NCBI RefSeq assembly: GCF_016735115.1
Contig: NZ_JAERQJ010000001.1
Location: forward strand, 310,001-374,000
Source: Aquimarina mytili
GTDB lineage: Bacteria; Bacteroidota; Bacteroidia; Flavobacteriales; Flavobacteriaceae
Direction of reading: 5' to 3'
Length of the DNA stretch: 64,000 nt
Part shown: one piece after another, positions 52,308 through 62,384 of the stretch
Layout of the letters: each line of letters begins with the position of its first letter
Numbering within the stretch: position 1 is the stretch's first letter
Notes under the pieces: model-generated
Seen by the model: the letters and a program-made list of their open reading frames with translations, nothing else
The model's database searches: none
What the model was told of the DNA's origin: nothing
Position numbers and translations under genes: made by a program

Positions 52308-53966
52308 ATGGAGCTGCCTTGGTTCAAAAAAGGAACTATTTATCAGATATACCCTAGAAGTTTTAATGATAGTAATGATGATGGCATAGGGGATTTGAGA
52401 GGAATTATTGAAAAATTGGATTATCTCCAGAGTCTTAATGTGGACATACTGTGGTTAAGCCCAATTTTTAGTTCACCAAATGATGATAATGGATATGATA
52501 TAAGCGATTATTGTGCAATAATGCCAGAGTTTGGTACTATGAAGGATTTTGAAGAACTACTTCAAAAAACTCATGATAATGGCATGAAGCTGATACTAGA
52601 CTTAGTTGCAAATCATTGTTCTGATGAGCATATATGGTTTGAAGAGGCAAAAAAATCAAAGGATAATCCATATAGAGATTACTTTCATTGGGAAAAACCT
52701 TCTGAAGGAGGAGGCCCTCCCAATAACTGGAAATCTTTTTTCGGAGGAAGTGCTTGGGAGTATGATTCGGCTTCCGGAGAATATTATCTGCATCTTTTTA
52801 CAAGAAAGCAACCAGATCTTAATTGGGAAAACCCAAAAGTAAGAGAAGAGATATATAATGCCATGAGGTTTTGGCTGGATAAAGGAGTAGATGGATTTAG
52901 AATGGATGTTATCCCTTTAATTTCAAAACGAGAGGGATACCCAAATGCTCCAAATGTTGGTTTTAGAAAAATTATTGAAGATGTATATGCTAATGGGCCA
53001 CGACTTCATGAATTTTTAAAAGAGATGAACGAAAAAGTAATTAGCCATTATGACGCTTTTTCTTTAGCCGAAGGGGTCGGAATTAATCATGAAAATGCAA
53101 GCTTATATATAGACTATGATCGTAAAGAACTCGATATGTTATATCATTTTGATATTCTAGAATGCACAATTGTTAATGGAAAGTTTGAAGAAGCTTCTTC
53201 ATTCGATTTAACAAACATGAAAGGCATTTTTAAGAGATGGAGAGATGCAGTACATAAAAAAGGATGGTTAGCTAATGCTATGGGAAATCATGATTTTGCG
53301 CGAATGGTATCTAGATTTGGAAATGATACGGAATATTGGTCAAAATCGGCAAAAATGCTGCTTATCATGCAGGCAACTCAAAATGGAACATTAAATATTT
53401 ATCAAGGAGACGAGATTGGGATGACCAATGTTGCTTTAGACTCTATCGATGAGGTAAGAGATGTACAGTCTTTAAATTTTTATAAAGAAAATACAGAAAC
53501 CAAAAGATACTCAAATGAGTTAGCATTGCAAATGATTAATAAAGAAGGTCGGGATAATGCTCGAACACCAATGCAATGGAATGACGAAATAAATGGAGGC
53601 TTTTCTAAGGCATATCCATGGTTAAAAGTTAATCCTAATTACAAAGAAATCAACATTGCAAAGCAGGAAAATGATTCAGATTCGGTATTGAATTTTTATA
53701 GAAATCTACTAAAAATAAGAAAGCAGCATGATGTTTTTGTATACGGTGATTTTGAAGAGTTAGAGTTTAATAATCCAGACCTGTATATATACAAAAAAAT
53801 GTATGGTACTAAAAAAATTATAGTGCTGTTAAATTTCAGTACCACAACTCATGTAGCAAATTTAAATGAAGAGGTTAAGGAGTTGATCAATAATTATGAT
53901 GATTTAATACTCAAGAAAGGATTTATTGAGCTAATGCCTTATCAAGGAGTGGTTTTAGAATTATAA
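52308..53966 (+). CDS. GH13 alpha-glucosidase (oligo-1,6-glucosidase type), cytoplasmic
   Basis: A 552-residue GH13 enzyme without a signal peptide. The conserved regions are intact: LILDLVANHCSDEH (region I), GFRMDVIP with nucleophile Asp200 (region II), SLAEGV with acid/base Glu255 (region III) and NAMGNHDF with Asp329 (region IV). Size and motifs fit alpha-glucosidase or oligo-1,6-glucosidase acting on imported malto- or isomalto-oligosaccharides. The gene is separated from SusC by 288 bases. Confidence 0.92.
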   Translation: MELPWFKKGTIYQIYPRSFNDSNDDGIGDLRGIIEKLDYLQSLNVDILWLSPIFSSPNDDNGYDISDYCAIMPEFGTMKDFEELLQKTHDNGMKLILDLVANHCSDEHIWFEEAKKSKDNPYRDYFHWEKPSEGGGPPNNWKSFFGGSAWEYDSASGEYYLHLFTRKQPDLNWENPKVREEIYNAMRFWLDKGVDGFRMDVIPLISKREGYPNAPNVGFRKIIEDVYANGPRLHEFLKEMNEKVISHYDAFSLAEGVGINHENASLYIDYDRKELDMLYHFDILECTIVNGKFEEASSFDLTNMKGIFKRWRDAVHKKGWLANAMGNHDFARMVSRFGNDTEYWSKSAKMLLIMQATQNGTLNIYQGDEIGMTNVALDSIDEVRDVQSLNFYKENTETKRYSNELALQMINKEGRDNARTPMQWNDEINGGFSKAYPWLKVNPNYKEINIAKQENDSDSVLNFYRNLLKIRKQHDVFVYGDFEELEFNNPDLYIYKKMYGTKKIIVLLNFSTTTHVANLNEEVKELINNYDDLILKKGFIELMPYQGVVLEL

Positions 53967-54254
53967 ATGAAATATAAATATGATTTACTGTAGAAAGTGA
54001 AATTAGTTTTTGTTTGTTAGCAGGGGGGCTTTTATAATAAAAAAACTTCCCTAAGGTGTAACAATTGGGGCATCTATTTTTTTTGTAACTTTTAGTTTTG
54101 AAATATTGGTTTATAGTTACAGAATTAGTCAAATGTGGTAAAAGACGTAGATGTCCCATTGTTACTAACAAATGAATTATACTTTCTTATTGTAAAAAGC
54201 GATAAAAAAAACGTAAACAACAAAACAATTCAAATTTAAACCAAACACTATATT

Positions 54255-57200
54255 ATGAAATGTATGATACTTAAAAAACTCATATTCTTACTGATATTTT
54301 TATCGGGGAGTATGATGTTTGCACAAATTTCGGTTTCAGGGGTGATTTCAGATGCCGGGGGGCCGATTCCTGGAGTAAATGTTCTCGTAAGAGGAACAAG
54401 TAATGGGGCAGTTTCTGACTTTGATGGAAACTATACAATCAATAATGTAGCCGAAGACGCCATTCTAGTGTTTAGCTTTGTTGGTTTTAAAGCTCAGGAA
54501 GTCCCAGTAAATGGTCAAACTACTATTAACGTAACTATGCAAGAAGATGCTGCAGAACTTGAAGCTGTAGTCGTAATTGGTTATGGGACACAATCGGTTA
54601 AAGATGCAACTGGAGCCGTGGCCGTGGTAAGTTCTGAAGATTTTAACCAAGGAGTCATTGCATCTCCAGAACAATTGATCCAAGGTAAAACAGCTGGTGT
54701 ACAGATCACCCAGGCGAGTGGTGAACCAGGATCCGGGGTTGCATTAAGAATTCGGGGAACCAGTTCGGTGAGATCTAACAATAATCCTTTATTTGTGGTT
54801 GATGGAATACCTCTTGCTGGTGACGAGACAGGGGCTAGCGGTAGCAATATAGGAGTTGGGTCAAGTGCATCAAGAAACCCATTAAATTTTATTAGCCCAA
54901 ATGATATAGAAAGTGTAAGTATCCTAAAGGATGCATCAGCAACCGCAATTTATGGATCTAGAGGTGCAAACGGGGTTGTAATTATTACCACAAAAAGTGG
55001 GAGAGGTTCTGGTAAACCGCAATTTGAATTTTCTTCTACTCTTAGTATTGCTTCACCAGCAGAAGAATTTGATTTATTAGACAGAAATCAGTATTTGTCT
55101 GCTATCGAATCTTTTGGGGGTGATGTAGCTGGACAAGACTTTGGAAATGACACAGATTGGCAAGATGTGATTACCAGAAGAGCAGCCTCACAAAACCAAA
55201 ATCTATCGTATGCTCAAAGCTATAAAGGTGGTAACCTAAGGGCTTCGGTTGGTTATGGTAAACAGTTTGGGGTAGTTGAAAAAAGTTCACTAGAAAGAAT
55301 AACAGGACGACTAAATATTACACATCGTTTTCTTGACGAAAAATTAAAAGTAAATGTACAAGGAACACTCTCAAGAGTAAATGATGAAGCACCTCCGATT
55401 GGTGCAGATGCTGGATTTCAGGGAGATTTATTAGGAGCAGCGTATATTGCAAACCCAACATGGCCGGCAGATCCTAGTTTTAATCCAGGAGGGTCATTTG
55501 TTAATCCTCTTAACTTATTACGAAATAGTCAGTCCGAAACCAATACGAATAGAATTTTGGTTAATGGATCTGTAGAATATGAAATCATAGAAGGGCTATC
55601 CGCCAAACTTAATTTAGGATATGATGATTCAGAATCTACAAGAGGTAGCGCTATATCTGGTAATGTTACAGGTTTACAAAACGGAACACCTGGTAATGGT
55701 AGGGCAACAGTAGATGATATTGATGTTACGAATCAGCTACTAGAATTTACAGTAAATTACGAAAAAGAATTTGAGAATTCTAAGTTTTCGGTACTTGCAG
55801 GATATTCATTTCAGGATTTTGCTAGATCGGGAAGAAATGTGGGTGGTTTCGGTTTTTCGACCACTGATTTAAATCAAATGATTAGTGGCTTAGAAGCCTC
55901 TGCAGATGCTATAGAAGCAAGTATTGATGGTCCGTATCAACAATATGTTGTCTCTGATAGAATTAGAGATGGTAGCGGAACCATTGCAGGAGCATTTATT
56001 AATAGAATTGTTCCAGTTGTACAAGGTAGAGTTGCTTTTTCTCCCCCAACTACTGGGCGGGCGGCTAGATCGATCACAGGAAATACCTTTGATTTTACAG
56101 ATGAGTTGCAATCTTACTTCTTAAGAGCAAATTATTCAATAGCGGATAAATATATTCTGACAGCTACAGTAAGAGCAGATGGTTCTTCTAGATTTGGTGA
56201 AAATAATAAATATGGATATTTCCCGTCTGGAGCATTTGCATGGAAAATAGATCAAGAGGATTTTGCACCAGATGCATTCTCTACACTTAAATTAAGAGTT
56301 GGTTATGGTATTACAGGTAACCAGGATGGGTTAGGCTTTGGTAATTTTGTTCGCCGTGAACGATTTTTTGTTCCCGTTCCTTGGATAGAAAATGGAGGAG
56401 AAGTTGTTGTTCCTGGAACCCAAGATGTATCCTTTGAAAATAATGATTTGAAATGGGAAGAGACCTCTCAATTAAATTTTGGTATTGACTTTGGGTTTAT
56501 GAATGATCGTCTTAGTGGTAGTTTGGATCTATATAGAAAAGATACTCAAGATCTTTTATTACAAGTGTTTTCTGCACAACCAGCTGCACAACCTTTTACC
56601 TTTGAAAATGTTGATGGTAGCGTGATTAATCAAGGAGTTGAGTTTGCCATAAACTATGATATTATCCAGCAAGAAGAAATGAATTGGAATTTTGGATTTA
56701 ATATTGCTTATAATAAAAATGAGCTTCAGGATTTTGAAGGTGCATTTGATGCGGGTACCATATTTGGTCAAGGGCTTACCGGTGCCTTCGCTCAACGTTT
56801 AGTTGAAGGAGAGCCTTTATTCTCTTATTTCCTTAGAGAATTTCAAGGTTTTGATGAAAATGGCCTTGCTATTACTGCAAATAATGATTTACAGGTTTTA
56901 GTGGGTAAAAGCGCCTTACCAGATTTTAATGTAGGGATTTCTTCAAGTTTTAATTATAAGAATTGGGATGCTTCTGTTTTCTTTGCTGGTCAATTTGGTC
57001 ATTATATATATAATAATACTCAAAATGCCTTTTTTACAGCAGGTAGTATAGCAGGAGGGCGTAATGTAACAACAGATGTGATTGGTAATGGAGAAGCAGG
57101 AACAAATGCAGCAGATGTATCAACACGATTTTTAGAAAAAGGAGATTTTTTAAGATTACAAAATGCCAGTATTGGATTTAATTGGCCATTATCGGGTGAT

Positions 57201-57404
57201 GGTGTATTTAAATCGTTACGACTTTCTGTTACCGGTCAGAATTTATTTGTAATTACCGATTATAGTGGTTTAGACCCAGAGGTAAGTACAACCCCTACCG
57301 CAGGGAGTAATAACCTTTTAAACAATCTCCCAACAGCAGGAATAGATTATACAGCCTTTCCAAGACCAAGAACATATACGTTTGGATTAAACGCTTCATT
57401 TTAA
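54255..57404 (+). CDS. SusC/RagA-family TonB-linked outer-membrane protein
   Basis: A 1049-residue TonB-dependent transporter. A signal peptide is followed by a CarboxypepD_reg-like domain (GVISDAGGPIPGVNVL, SDFDGNYTI), then the plug (VVVIGYGTQSVKDATGAVAV, DASATAIYGSRGANGVVI) and a 22-strand-type barrel that ends TYTFGLNASF with a terminal Phe. It imports oligosaccharides with SusD. Its 3' end is 12 bases from SusD. Codon use and length are normal for the family. Confidence 0.95.
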   Translation: MKCMILKKLIFLLIFLSGSMMFAQISVSGVISDAGGPIPGVNVLVRGTSNGAVSDFDGNYTINNVAEDAILVFSFVGFKAQEVPVNGQTTINVTMQEDAAELEAVVVIGYGTQSVKDATGAVAVVSSEDFNQGVIASPEQLIQGKTAGVQITQASGEPGSGVALRIRGTSSVRSNNNPLFVVDGIPLAGDETGASGSNIGVGSSASRNPLNFISPNDIESVSILKDASATAIYGSRGANGVVIITTKSGRGSGKPQFEFSSTLSIASPAEEFDLLDRNQYLSAIESFGGDVAGQDFGNDTDWQDVITRRAASQNQNLSYAQSYKGGNLRASVGYGKQFGVVEKSSLERITGRLNITHRFLDEKLKVNVQGTLSRVNDEAPPIGADAGFQGDLLGAAYIANPTWPADPSFNPGGSFVNPLNLLRNSQSETNTNRILVNGSVEYEIIEGLSAKLNLGYDDSESTRGSAISGNVTGLQNGTPGNGRATVDDIDVTNQLLEFTVNYEKEFENSKFSVLAGYSFQDFARSGRNVGGFGFSTTDLNQMISGLEASADAIEASIDGPYQQYVVSDRIRDGSGTIAGAFINRIVPVVQGRVAFSPPTTGRAARSITGNTFDFTDELQSYFLRANYSIADKYILTATVRADGSSRFGENNKYGYFPSGAFAWKIDQEDFAPDAFSTLKLRVGYGITGNQDGLGFGNFVRRERFFVPVPWIENGGEVVVPGTQDVSFENNDLKWEETSQLNFGIDFGFMNDRLSGSLDLYRKDTQDLLLQVFSAQPAAQPFTFENVDGSVINQGVEFAINYDIIQQEEMNWNFGFNIAYNKNELQDFEGAFDAGTIFGQGLTGAFAQRLVEGEPLFSYFLREFQGFDENGLAITANNDLQVLVGKSALPDFNVGISSSFNYKNWDASVFFAGQFGHYIYNNTQNAFFTAGSIAGGRNVTTDVIGNGEAGTNAADVSTRFLEKGDFLRLQNASIGFNWPLSGDGVFKSLRLSVTGQNLFVITDYSGLDPEVSTTPTAGSNNLLNNLPTAGIDYTAFPRPRTYTFGLNASF

Positions 57405-57416
57405 AAAATTAGAATT

Positions 57417-58958
57417 ATGAAAAGAGAACATTTTAAATCAAGTTTGTTGATCATGCTGTCAATGTTACTTGTGGTTTCATGTACCGATTTAGAGATTGAA
57501 GAATCTGATTCTTTGATTGCCGATTCTGAGACCGAATTTACAGGAATTGAAGAACCTGGACCATTTATTGATAATTTATATTCTGCAGATCTAAAGGGAA
57601 TTGTAGAAAATCAACAAGATCTATATGCTTTAAACGAGGTTACTACCGATGAATTGTTAGTGCCAACAAGAGGAACCGATTGGGGAGATAATGGGATATG
57701 GCGAAAATTGCATGAGCATACTTGGGATGCACAACATCCTTATGTACTGAACAATTGGAATAATTTGAATCAATTGGTTTTTAGAGCAAGCCAGGTTATT
57801 GATGATCGTACCACAAATGCAAGTGCGACTCAAAAAGCAGATGCTCGTTTTGTAAGGGCATATGCGATGTTTTGGGTGATGGATATGTATGGACAAGCTC
57901 CGTTTAGAACTCCTGGAGATGGACCAAATATCGACCCTATGGTAATGACCAGACCAGAAGCATTTGAGTTTATTTTAGATGATTTAAATACAGCGTTACC
58001 TGACTTGCCTGCAAGGGGACCAAGTGATGAAAATTTGAGACCCTCAAAAGCAGCAGTGAATTTTTTATTGGCTAAGCTATACTTGAACAAACATATCTAT
58101 TTAGGGTCAGGAACCCCAGCTGCAGCAGATATGACCAAAGTTGTTGAATTGGTAGATGCTATTACAGCAGATGGATATGCTTTAGAGTCAGGATATTTCA
58201 ACATATTTAGATCTGATGTGGATACAGAAACTATCTTTTTTACAATATCTAGTGTGGGTAACAGAATGTGGAATGGATTACACTATAACCAAAACTCACC
58301 TGGTAATGGAGGAGGAGGATGGAACGGATGGTCTACTTTAGCTGAGTTTTATGATTTATTCGAAGGTGATCCTAATACCAATGTGCCAGGCAGTGGCCAG
58401 GAAGAGCGAAGAGGTTTTGTACCAACAGATGGATCAAATTTGGGTATAGGTTTTGGGTTTTTGATAGGACAACAGTATGATGCTAATGGAAATCCTTTAA
58501 CCGATAGACCTGGAAATCCGTTAATATTTGAAAAAGAGCTTCCTACTTTAGCAGGAAATAACGAACGAACAGGAATTCGTACTATAAAGTATCACCCTGA
58601 GAATGGAGAATTTGAAGGGCATCAAATCATATTTAGATATGCAGATGCACATTTAATGAAAGCCGAAGCTATCCTTAGAGGCGGAACATCAGGAGATGCT
58701 ACTTTAGCTCTGGTAAATGATTTACGAACTATACGTAATGCCACACCTCTTGCTGCTGTTACAGAACAAGACCTAATAGATGAAAGAGGTAGAGAATTGT
58801 ATAAAGAATTCTGGAGGCGAAACGATTTAATTCGATTTGGAAAGTTTGCAGATGCATGGGCCTTGAAAATTAATACTGATGATTTCAGAGTATTATTTCC
58901 TGTTCCTGCTACAGCTTTATTAACAAATCCGAATTTAACACAAAATCCTGGTTATTAA
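57417..58958 (+). CDS. SusD/RagB-family glycan-binding lipoprotein
   Basis: A 513-residue lipoprotein (MLLVVSCTD, Cys at about residue 22). Typical SusD features include the TPR-like helical core (RFVRAYAMFWVMDMYGQ, LAKLYLNKHIYLG) and the C-terminal helical end (DLIDERGRELYKEFWRRNDLIRFG, and LFPVPATALLTNPNL). It caps SusC on the cell surface and delivers glycans. A terminator-like hairpin follows its stop. Confidence 0.95.
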   Translation: MKREHFKSSLLIMLSMLLVVSCTDLEIEESDSLIADSETEFTGIEEPGPFIDNLYSADLKGIVENQQDLYALNEVTTDELLVPTRGTDWGDNGIWRKLHEHTWDAQHPYVLNNWNNLNQLVFRASQVIDDRTTNASATQKADARFVRAYAMFWVMDMYGQAPFRTPGDGPNIDPMVMTRPEAFEFILDDLNTALPDLPARGPSDENLRPSKAAVNFLLAKLYLNKHIYLGSGTPAAADMTKVVELVDAITADGYALESGYFNIFRSDVDTETIFFTISSVGNRMWNGLHYNQNSPGNGGGGWNGWSTLAEFYDLFEGDPNTNVPGSGQEERRGFVPTDGSNLGIGFGFLIGQQYDANGNPLTDRPGNPLIFEKELPTLAGNNERTGIRTIKYHPENGEFEGHQIIFRYADAHLMKAEAILRGGTSGDATLALVNDLRTIRNATPLAAVTEQDLIDERGRELYKEFWRRNDLIRFGKFADAWALKINTDDFRVLFPVPATALLTNPNLTQNPGY

Positions 58959-58991
58959 TATGTAAGCCCAATTTTAAAAGTGTTGAAAACT

Positions 58992-59016
58992 GAGCCCTTC
59001 TATTTTGAAGGGCTCT
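58992..59016 (+). terminator. Terminator between susD and the VCBS genes
   Basis: GAGCCCTTC (58992-59000) pairs with GAAGGGCTC (59007-59015), a 9-bp perfect stem with a TATTTT loop, followed by TTTATT. It lies 33 bases after the susD stop and may end or lower transcription into the next genes. Confidence 0.8.
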
Positions 59017-59068
59017 TTATTAATCAAATCATCAGTAAGTACACCATCTTTAAGAAAAATAATTTGAA

Positions 59069-62000
59069 TTGAAAATATATTGTAAATACATAGTTATTTA
59101 TACAATGACCTTTGTCTTTTTTACTTCTTGTAAAAATGAGGGAAAATCAAATCTCTTCTCTTTAATATCAAGCAATCGTACTGGGGTTTCATTTAGTAAT
59201 GAACTAAAAGATACACCAGAACTTAATATTCTTAGGTATCTTTATTTTTATAATGGAGCCGGAGTAGGTATTGGAGATTTTAATAATGATGAATTAGAGG
59301 ATTTATATTTCGTTTCTAATCAAGGCGAAAACAAATTGTATATAAATCGGGAAAATCTACAATTCGAAGAAGTAAGATCAGAAGTGCTTAAGGATAATGA
59401 TGGTTGGTCTACAGGAGTTACGATAGTCGATATAAATAATGATGGATTACAAGACATTTATGTTTGTAAAGTTTCTAATTACAGAGGTTTAGAAGGGAAA
59501 AATAAATTATTCGTAAATCAAGGAGTAGATCAGAATGGGATTCCTACATTTAAAGAAGACGCCTCAACTTATAATTTAGATATATCAAGCTTTTCTACAC
59601 AAGCGGCTTTTTTTGATTATGATCTTGATGGAGATTTAGACATGTATCTACTAAACCATTCTGTACATCCGAATAGAACTTATGGAAGAGGGACTAAACG
59701 AAAACAGATAGATTCATTATCCGGAGATAAACTTTATAAAAATACTAAAGGGAGCTATAAAGACGTATCTTCACAAGCTGGTATTTTTCAAGGTGCCATA
59801 GGATATGGATTAGGTATTGCTACGAGCGATGTGAATAACGATGGCTATCCTGATATTTATGTTACGAATGATTTTTTTGAAAATGATTATTTATATATCA
59901 ATCAAAAGAATGGAACTTTTAAAGAAGTAATTTCTTCTAAACAAAGCAATATTCAGCATACATCACACTTTTCAATGGGAGTCGATATTGCCGACATCAA
60001 TAATGATGGCTTGACGGATATTTTATCACTGGATATGCTTCCTGATGATATTGAAACGTATAAATCTTCAGGAACCGAATATGGATATTCAATTTATAAT
60101 CAATATCTAAAAAACGGATACCAACCTCAATACATGCAAAACGCATTACAAATAAATCAAGAAGGTGTTAATTTTAGCGAAATGGCCTTTTTCTCAGGCA
60201 TTGCAGCTACAGAGTGGAGTTGGGCACCTCTAATGGCAGATTATGATAATGATGGATATAAAGATATTTTCATTTCAAATGGGATAAAAGGAGCAACAAA
60301 TGATATGGATTTTATAAGTTTTATTGCAAACGATAACATCCAAAAAAGAATCGAAAAAGGAATGACAAAAGAAGACTTGGCCTTAATCCATGAGTTACCC
60401 AATAAAAAAACAAAAAATTACTTTTTTCGAAATAACAAAAATCTAACTTTCGAGAATGTGTCTGATACATGGTTAGAAAACAAACCATCCTATAGCAATG
60501 GAGCAGTGTATGCTGATTTGGATAATGATGGAGACCTAGATATTGTTACGAATAACATTGATGAAAAGGCTTTTATATATGAAAACAAATTAGATCAACG
60601 CTCGGGAAGTAACAACTATATAAAAATAAAACTAAAAGGCACTAAAAGTAATCCAGATGCTATAGGAACCAAAATAGCTGTCCATACTAAAAATAAATCT
60701 CAAATATCCGAAGTTTTTAGAACTAAGGGGTATTTGTCTTCAGTATCTTCTGTCATCCATTTTGGATTAGGTAATGAAACAAAAATAGATTCTATAAAAG
60801 TGTATTGGCCCGATGGATTAGTATCTTTAAAAAAGGAAATTGAAGCTAATCAAATCCTGTTTTACAAAAAAGAAAACACAAAGGTTGACTCTACCATCCA
60901 GTCTGAACCCATTAGATTATTGAAAAAGGATACCATAAATGTAGATTATAAACATCAAGATTATGAGTCTAAGGATTTTAGTATTGAACCATTAGCTCCT
61001 TATGCTAATTCTAATGAAGGGCCGCATATTACAGTTACAGATGTCAATAATGACGGATTAGACGATATTTTTGTGCCTGGAGGGAGACATAAGGCCGCAA
61101 TGTTGTTTATGCAACAAACTGATGGTCGTTTTGTAAGTGCTTTGCAACCAGATTTTGAAATAGATAAACGTTTAGAAGATATTGATCAATGTTTCTTAGA
61201 TGTAGATGGAGATAGTGACATGGATTTGATTACTATTTATGGTGGAAATGAGATGTATTCAGATTATCAAAGTGCTCCAGGATTATTTATTAATGATCAA
61301 GGGCTTTTTAAGAAAAAACACAATGCTTTTCCAGAAACTGTTATCAATGCTTCAGTTGTAGTTTCTGCAGATATTGATAACGATGGAGATCTAGATGTAT
61401 TTGTTGGAAGCAATTGCGAGCCCAGTAAGTATGGAATTACACCAAAAAACTACCTTTTTAGTAATGATGGTAGTGGCAATTTTAGCGAAATAGCTTCAAC
61501 TTCAACAACAGAACTTCATACTATAGGACAGGTTTATGATGCCACATTTATTGATATCAATCATGATACATTTGTAGATTTAGTGATCGCAGGTCATTAT
61601 ATGCCCATTACAATATTGTTAAATGACGGTAAAGGTAATTTCAAAAAAGATAATAATTCAACTCTAAAAAGTACACATGGTTGGTGGAATTCTATCGCTG
61701 TTCATGATATGGATAAAGATGGTGACCTGGATATAATTGCTGGTAACTGGGGATTAAATAGTAGGCTAACGGCTTCAGAAAAAGAACCCATCAAATTATA
61801 CCTTAGTGATTTTGATGATAATGGTAAAATAGACCCTATTGTAACTTATTTTTATAAGGGAAAACAAACTCCAATCGCAACAAAAGATGAATTGGTAAAA
61901 CAAATACCCCAGTTAAATAAAAAATATTTGTCGTATACAATGTTTGCAAAAGCAGATTTCAAAGACTACTTCTCTAAAACTAAAATTAATAATTCAGAGG

Positions 62001-62383
62001 TGAAAGAAGTATATATACTAAGCACAACGTACTTTGAAAACCAAGGAGATCTTAGTTTTATCGCTCATAAATTACCCTTAGAAACACAGGTTTCTTCCGT
62101 TCATGATATCCTGATAAATGATATTAATAATGATCTATATCCTGATATTGTTATGGCTGGTAATACCTATGAAATCAGTACTCAGTTAAGTAGATTAGAC
62201 GCTTCATACGGCGTAGTATTGCTAAATGATCAAAAAGGAGGTTTTTATACCGGTAAGAACAAAGATTTTCATATAAAAGGAGCCGTGAGATCTATAAAAG
62301 AAATCAAAATAAAAGATTCAACATATTTATTGTTTGGAATTAATAATGACAGCCTTCAGGTAGTTAAAAAAATAAAAAAGTAA
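59069..62383 (+). CDS. VCBS-repeat / ASPIC-UnbV lipoprotein, copy 1
   Basis: A 1104-residue surface lipoprotein (TSCKNEG, Cys at about residue 21). Many FG-GAP/VCBS calcium-binding blades are present (GVGIGDFNNDELEDLYF, IVDINNDGLQDIYV, DLDGDLDMY), suggesting a beta-propeller. An ASPIC/UnbV-like part follows near residue 530 (IHFGLGNETKIDSIKVYWPDG). The start is a TTG at 59069; an ATG at 59105 would leave too short a signal peptide. Function in the SusCD locus is unknown. It lies 1 base from the second copy. Confidence 0.85.
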   Translation: MKIYCKYIVIYTMTFVFFTSCKNEGKSNLFSLISSNRTGVSFSNELKDTPELNILRYLYFYNGAGVGIGDFNNDELEDLYFVSNQGENKLYINRENLQFEEVRSEVLKDNDGWSTGVTIVDINNDGLQDIYVCKVSNYRGLEGKNKLFVNQGVDQNGIPTFKEDASTYNLDISSFSTQAAFFDYDLDGDLDMYLLNHSVHPNRTYGRGTKRKQIDSLSGDKLYKNTKGSYKDVSSQAGIFQGAIGYGLGIATSDVNNDGYPDIYVTNDFFENDYLYINQKNGTFKEVISSKQSNIQHTSHFSMGVDIADINNDGLTDILSLDMLPDDIETYKSSGTEYGYSIYNQYLKNGYQPQYMQNALQINQEGVNFSEMAFFSGIAATEWSWAPLMADYDNDGYKDIFISNGIKGATNDMDFISFIANDNIQKRIEKGMTKEDLALIHELPNKKTKNYFFRNNKNLTFENVSDTWLENKPSYSNGAVYADLDNDGDLDIVTNNIDEKAFIYENKLDQRSGSNNYIKIKLKGTKSNPDAIGTKIAVHTKNKSQISEVFRTKGYLSSVSSVIHFGLGNETKIDSIKVYWPDGLVSLKKEIEANQILFYKKENTKVDSTIQSEPIRLLKKDTINVDYKHQDYESKDFSIEPLAPYANSNEGPHITVTDVNNDGLDDIFVPGGRHKAAMLFMQQTDGRFVSALQPDFEIDKRLEDIDQCFLDVDGDSDMDLITIYGGNEMYSDYQSAPGLFINDQGLFKKKHNAFPETVINASVVVSADIDNDGDLDVFVGSNCEPSKYGITPKNYLFSNDGSGNFSEIASTSTTELHTIGQVYDATFIDINHDTFVDLVIAGHYMPITILLNDGKGNFKKDNNSTLKSTHGWWNSIAVHDMDKDGDLDIIAGNWGLNSRLTASEKEPIKLYLSDFDDNGKIDPIVTYFYKGKQTPIATKDELVKQIPQLNKKYLSYTMFAKADFKDYFSKTKINNSEVKEVYILSTTYFENQGDLSFIAHKLPLETQVSSVHDILINDINNDLYPDIVMAGNTYEISTQLSRLDASYGVVLLNDQKGGFYTGKNKDFHIKGAVRSIKEIKIKDSTYLLFGINNDSLQVVKKIKK

Positions 62384-62384
62384 T

